NCBI RefSeq assembly: GCF_014650875.1 | Contig: NZ_BMVU01000010.1 | Coordinates: forward strand, 62,001-126,000 | Reading direction: 5' to 3' | Source of the DNA: Streptomyces minutiscleroticus | Lineage (GTDB): Bacteria; Actinomycetota; Actinomycetes; Streptomycetales; Streptomycetaceae | DNA length: 64,000 bases | In this document: piece by piece, positions 61,989 through 64,000 of the stretch | How the letters are laid out: every line of letters begins with the position of its first letter | How positions within the stretch are numbered: the stretch's first letter is position 1 | Program-made: the position numbers and the translations under genes | Notes under the pieces: model-generated | What the model was told of the DNA's origin: nothing | What the model saw: only the letters and a program-made list of their open reading frames with translations | Database searches by the model: none

Positions 61989-62939
61989 TCAACCACGCAC
62001 CGCTTCCAGCCTGCGCCGGGCCGGTCCGAGCGCGCGCCCGGCGCGCGGCAGTCCGGACCACGGCTCGGTCCGCGCCTGTTCGGCCGCGTCCGCTATCGTC
62101 CAGCGGCGTGCGGTGAGCCGGGGGTCGTCGAGCTGGTCCCAGGAGAGCGGGGCCGCCACAGGGGCGCCGGGCTTGGCCCGCACCGTGTAGGGGGCCACGG
62201 CGGTCTGCGCGTAGGCGTTGCGCTGCACGTCGAGGTAGAGCCGGTCACCGCGGTCCTTCTTGCGGGCCGCGGTGGTCAGCGTGTCGGGGTGGGCGGCGGC
62301 GAGCGTGTCGGCGACGTCCTTGGCGAACTCCCGCACCTCGTCGAAGGTCTCGCGTCCGTCGAGGGGCACCACGACGTGCAGCCCGCGCGAGCCGGTGGTC
62401 ATCAGGCCGGAGGGCAGCCGGAGCTCGTCCAGCAGGGCTCCGAGCTGCCGGGCCGCCTCCCGTACGGTCTCGAAGTCGGCGCCGGGGGTCCCCCCGGGCC
62501 CTTCGGACACCGAGGAAGGGTCCAGGTCGAAGACGAGCCGGTCGGGCCGGTCGACGTCGTCCGCCCTCGACAGCCACCGGTGCAGGGTCAGGGCGGCCTG
62601 GTCGGCGAGGTAGACGAGGGTGGCGGTGTCGTCGCACACGGGGTGGACGACCGTGCCGCCCTCCTTGGGCACCTCCACCCGCCGGATCCAGTCCGGGTAG
62701 TGGTCCTGGACGTTCTTCTGCATGAAGCGCGGGCCGTCCAGGCCGTCCGGGTGCCGCTCCAGCATCAGCGGCCGCCCCTTCAGGTGCGGCAACATGAACG
62801 GCGCGATCTCCCGGTGGTAGGCGACGAGGTCGCCCTTGGTGTACTCGGGGGCCGCGCCGTCGGCCGGGAACAGCACCTTCTCGGGCCGGTGCACCTCCAC
62901 CGTGCGGCGCCCGGCCCGCACCGTCCGCGCGCCGCTCAT
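61989..62939 (-). CDS. LigD-type primase-polymerase domain protein (non-homologous end joining)
   Basis: The 316-residue protein is the archaeo-eukaryotic primase-like polymerase domain of LigD: VEVHRPEKVLFP at the start, RLVFDLDPSSVSEGP with the catalytic Asp pair, MTTGSRGLHVVVPL and YLDVQRNAYAQTAV with the third Asp. No ligase or nuclease domain is attached. Such stand-alone polymerases act with Ku and LigD in actinobacterial end joining. It starts 28 bases after the transketolase stop, with GGGAAGGGG upstream, and may be cotranscribed with it. Confidence 0.9.
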   Translation of the reverse strand: MSGARTVRAGRRTVEVHRPEKVLFPADGAAPEYTKGDLVAYHREIAPFMLPHLKGRPLMLERHPDGLDGPRFMQKNVQDHYPDWIRRVEVPKEGGTVVHPVCDDTATLVYLADQAALTLHRWLSRADDVDRPDRLVFDLDPSSVSEGPGGTPGADFETVREAARQLGALLDELRLPSGLMTTGSRGLHVVVPLDGRETFDEVREFAKDVADTLAAAHPDTLTTAARKKDRGDRLYLDVQRNAYAQTAVAPYTVRAKPGAPVAAPLSWDQLDDPRLTARRWTIADAAEQARTEPWSGLPRAGRALGPARRRLEAVRG

Positions 62940-62967
62940 GCCGTTCCCCTTCCCGTGCCGCCGGCCG

Positions 62968-64000
62968 TCACCGCACGACCGCCTGCTCCACCAGCAGCCG
63001 CGCCGCCGCCGCGACCGACTCGGCGTCGATGCCCGCGGCGTGCAGCTGCTCCTCGGGCGACGCCGAGCCGGGCATGTTCCGCACGGCGAGGCGCACCAGG
63101 CGCGGCGCGGGCCCGCCGTCGGCGAAGGCCCCGGCGACGGCGTCGCCGATGCCGCCCTCCTCGCGGTGGTCCTCCACGGTGACCAGGCAGCCGGTGCGCT
63201 CGGCGGCCTCGCGCAGCGTGTCGCGGTCGACGGGCTTGACCGAGTACAGGTCGATCACCCGGACCGCGATGCCTTCCTGGGCGAGGGCGTCGGCGGCCTT
63301 CAGCGCCTCGTGCACGGTGACGCCCGCCGCGACCAGCGTCAGCCGGTCCTCGCCCGAGGAGCGCAGCACCTTGCTGCCGCCGATGGGGAACTCCTCGTCG
63401 GGGCCGTACAGGACGGGCATGCCGCCGCGCGAGGTGCGCAGGTAGCGGACGCCCTCCAGGTCGGCCATCGCGGCGACCAGCCTGCCCGTCTGGTGGGCGT
63501 CGCAGGGGTAGAGCACGGTGGAGCCGTACACCGAGCGGAACGTCGCCAGGTCCTCCAGGCCCATCTGGGAGGGCCCGTCCTGGCCGATGGAGACGCCCGC
63601 GTGCGAGCCGACGCAGTTGATCCCGGCGCCGCTGATCGCGGCCATCCGGACGAAGTCGTGGGCGCGGGTGAGGAACGCCGCGAACGAGGAGGCGTACGGC
63701 ACCCAGCCGCGCGTCGACAGGCCCACCGCGCTGGCGACCAGCTGCTGCTCGGCGATGTAGGACTCGAAGAACCGCTCCGGGTGCGCCTTGGCGAAGAACT
63801 CGGCGCGCGTGGAGTCGCTCACCTCGCCGTCCAGGGCGACGACGTCGCCGCGGGCGCTGCCGAGGGCCGCGAGCGCCTGGCCGTAGGCGTCGCGGGTGGC
63901 GACGCTGTCGCCCCTCTCGTACCGCGGCAGCTCCAGGTGGCCGCTGCGCTCGGCGTGCAGGACGCGGGCGGCGGCGGGGCGCTGCACCTCGATGCGCAGG
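62968..64000 (-). CDS. Transketolase (C-terminal part, N-terminus outside window)
   Basis: The 343 visible residues contain the pyrimidine-binding domain (VVALDGEVSDSTRA, FFESYIAEQQLVASAVGLST, VGSHAGVSIGQDGPSQMGLE) and the C-terminal domain (VTVEDHREEGGIGDAV). They match the second half of a transketolase of about 615 residues. The frame continues upstream past the window edge (LRIEVQRPAAARV), so the apparent start inside the window is not real. It transfers two-carbon units in the pentose phosphate pathway. Confidence 0.92.
   Translation of the reverse strand, partial: LRIEVQRPAAARVLHAERSGHLELPRYERGDSVATRDAYGQALAALGSARGDVVALDGEVSDSTRAEFFAKAHPERFFESYIAEQQLVASAVGLSTRGWVPYASSFAAFLTRAHDFVRMAAISGAGINCVGSHAGVSIGQDGPSQMGLEDLATFRSVYGSTVLYPCDAHQTGRLVAAMADLEGVRYLRTSRGGMPVLYGPDEEFPIGGSKVLRSSGEDRLTLVAAGVTVHEALKAADALAQEGIAVRVIDLYSVKPVDRDTLREAAERTGCLVTVEDHREEGGIGDAVAGAFADGGPAPRLVRLAVRNMPGSASPEEQLHAAGIDAESVAAAARLLVEQAVVR

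Overview
The window is chromosomal DNA of a very GC-rich actinomycete, almost certainly a Streptomyces. Codon third positions are nearly all G or C, GTG and TTG starts are common, neighbouring genes are often joined by ATGA or GTGA overlaps, and the families present (ROK regulators, an XRE/DUF5753 regulator with a DUF574 methyltransferase, gvpOAFGYZJLSK-type gas vesicle genes, CBM2 cellulases) are typical of the genus. From memory, the gene content resembles the SCO6497-SCO6569 part of the S. coelicolor chromosome in reverse order. I saw no tRNA, rRNA, CRISPR array, insertion sequence or prophage.

Layout. (a) 1-7640: a sugar ABC importer (ATPase, permease, binding lipoprotein cut by the window edge) below a ROK regulator, then a GntR/FCD regulator and a stand-alone KAS III. 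(b) 7867-11767: an OFA-family carboxylate transporter with a 43-residue partner peptide, divergent from a decaying formate-dehydrogenase locus: a fused pair of gene remnants, a 5'-frameshifted Fe-S subunit and an intact fdhD. (c) 12339-22100: a membrane/coiled-coil peptide coupled to a collagen-like protein, a secreted sialidase, an SBF-like transporter divergent from a LysR regulator, an acyl-CoA ligase, an aldo/keto reductase and a His-rich methyltransferase. (d) 22300-33290: a plant cell-wall degradation island with GH6, GH48 and GH74 enzymes carrying CBM2 modules and a PL11 rhamnogalacturonan lyase. A perfect CebR box overlaps the GH48 promoter, a degenerate copy precedes a broken gene beside GH6, and GH6 and GH48 diverge. 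(e) 33500-45890: pterin dehydratase, XRE regulator and DUF574 methyltransferase, a solitary dnaK paralogue, OsmC, a membrane-anchored phosphodiesterase, a recombinase-like protein, two metallo-hydrolases, DedA, and an aminotransferase-fold protein with no lysine at all. (f) 46390-56270: a probable stress region with a SigB/SigF-type sigma factor, CBS protein, PfpI protein, an Rv2629-like release-factor-fold protein, ABC-F, PAP2/lipid-kinase and methyltransferase genes. (g) 56497-61930: a complete ten-gene gas vesicle cluster on the minus strand. (h) 61989-64000: a LigD-type polymerase domain and the C-terminal part of a transketolase.

Functional reading. The cellulases, rhamnogalacturonan lyase, sialidase and sugar importer fit a saprophyte feeding on plant and glycoprotein debris. 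The sigma factor, DnaK, OsmC, CBS, PfpI and Gvp genes fit osmotic and general stress handling. A second layer runs through the intergenic DNA: many gaps carry short degenerate tandem repeats with periods of 7-26 bp, often directly against a stop codon, and several carry long perfect palindromes at convergent gene ends.
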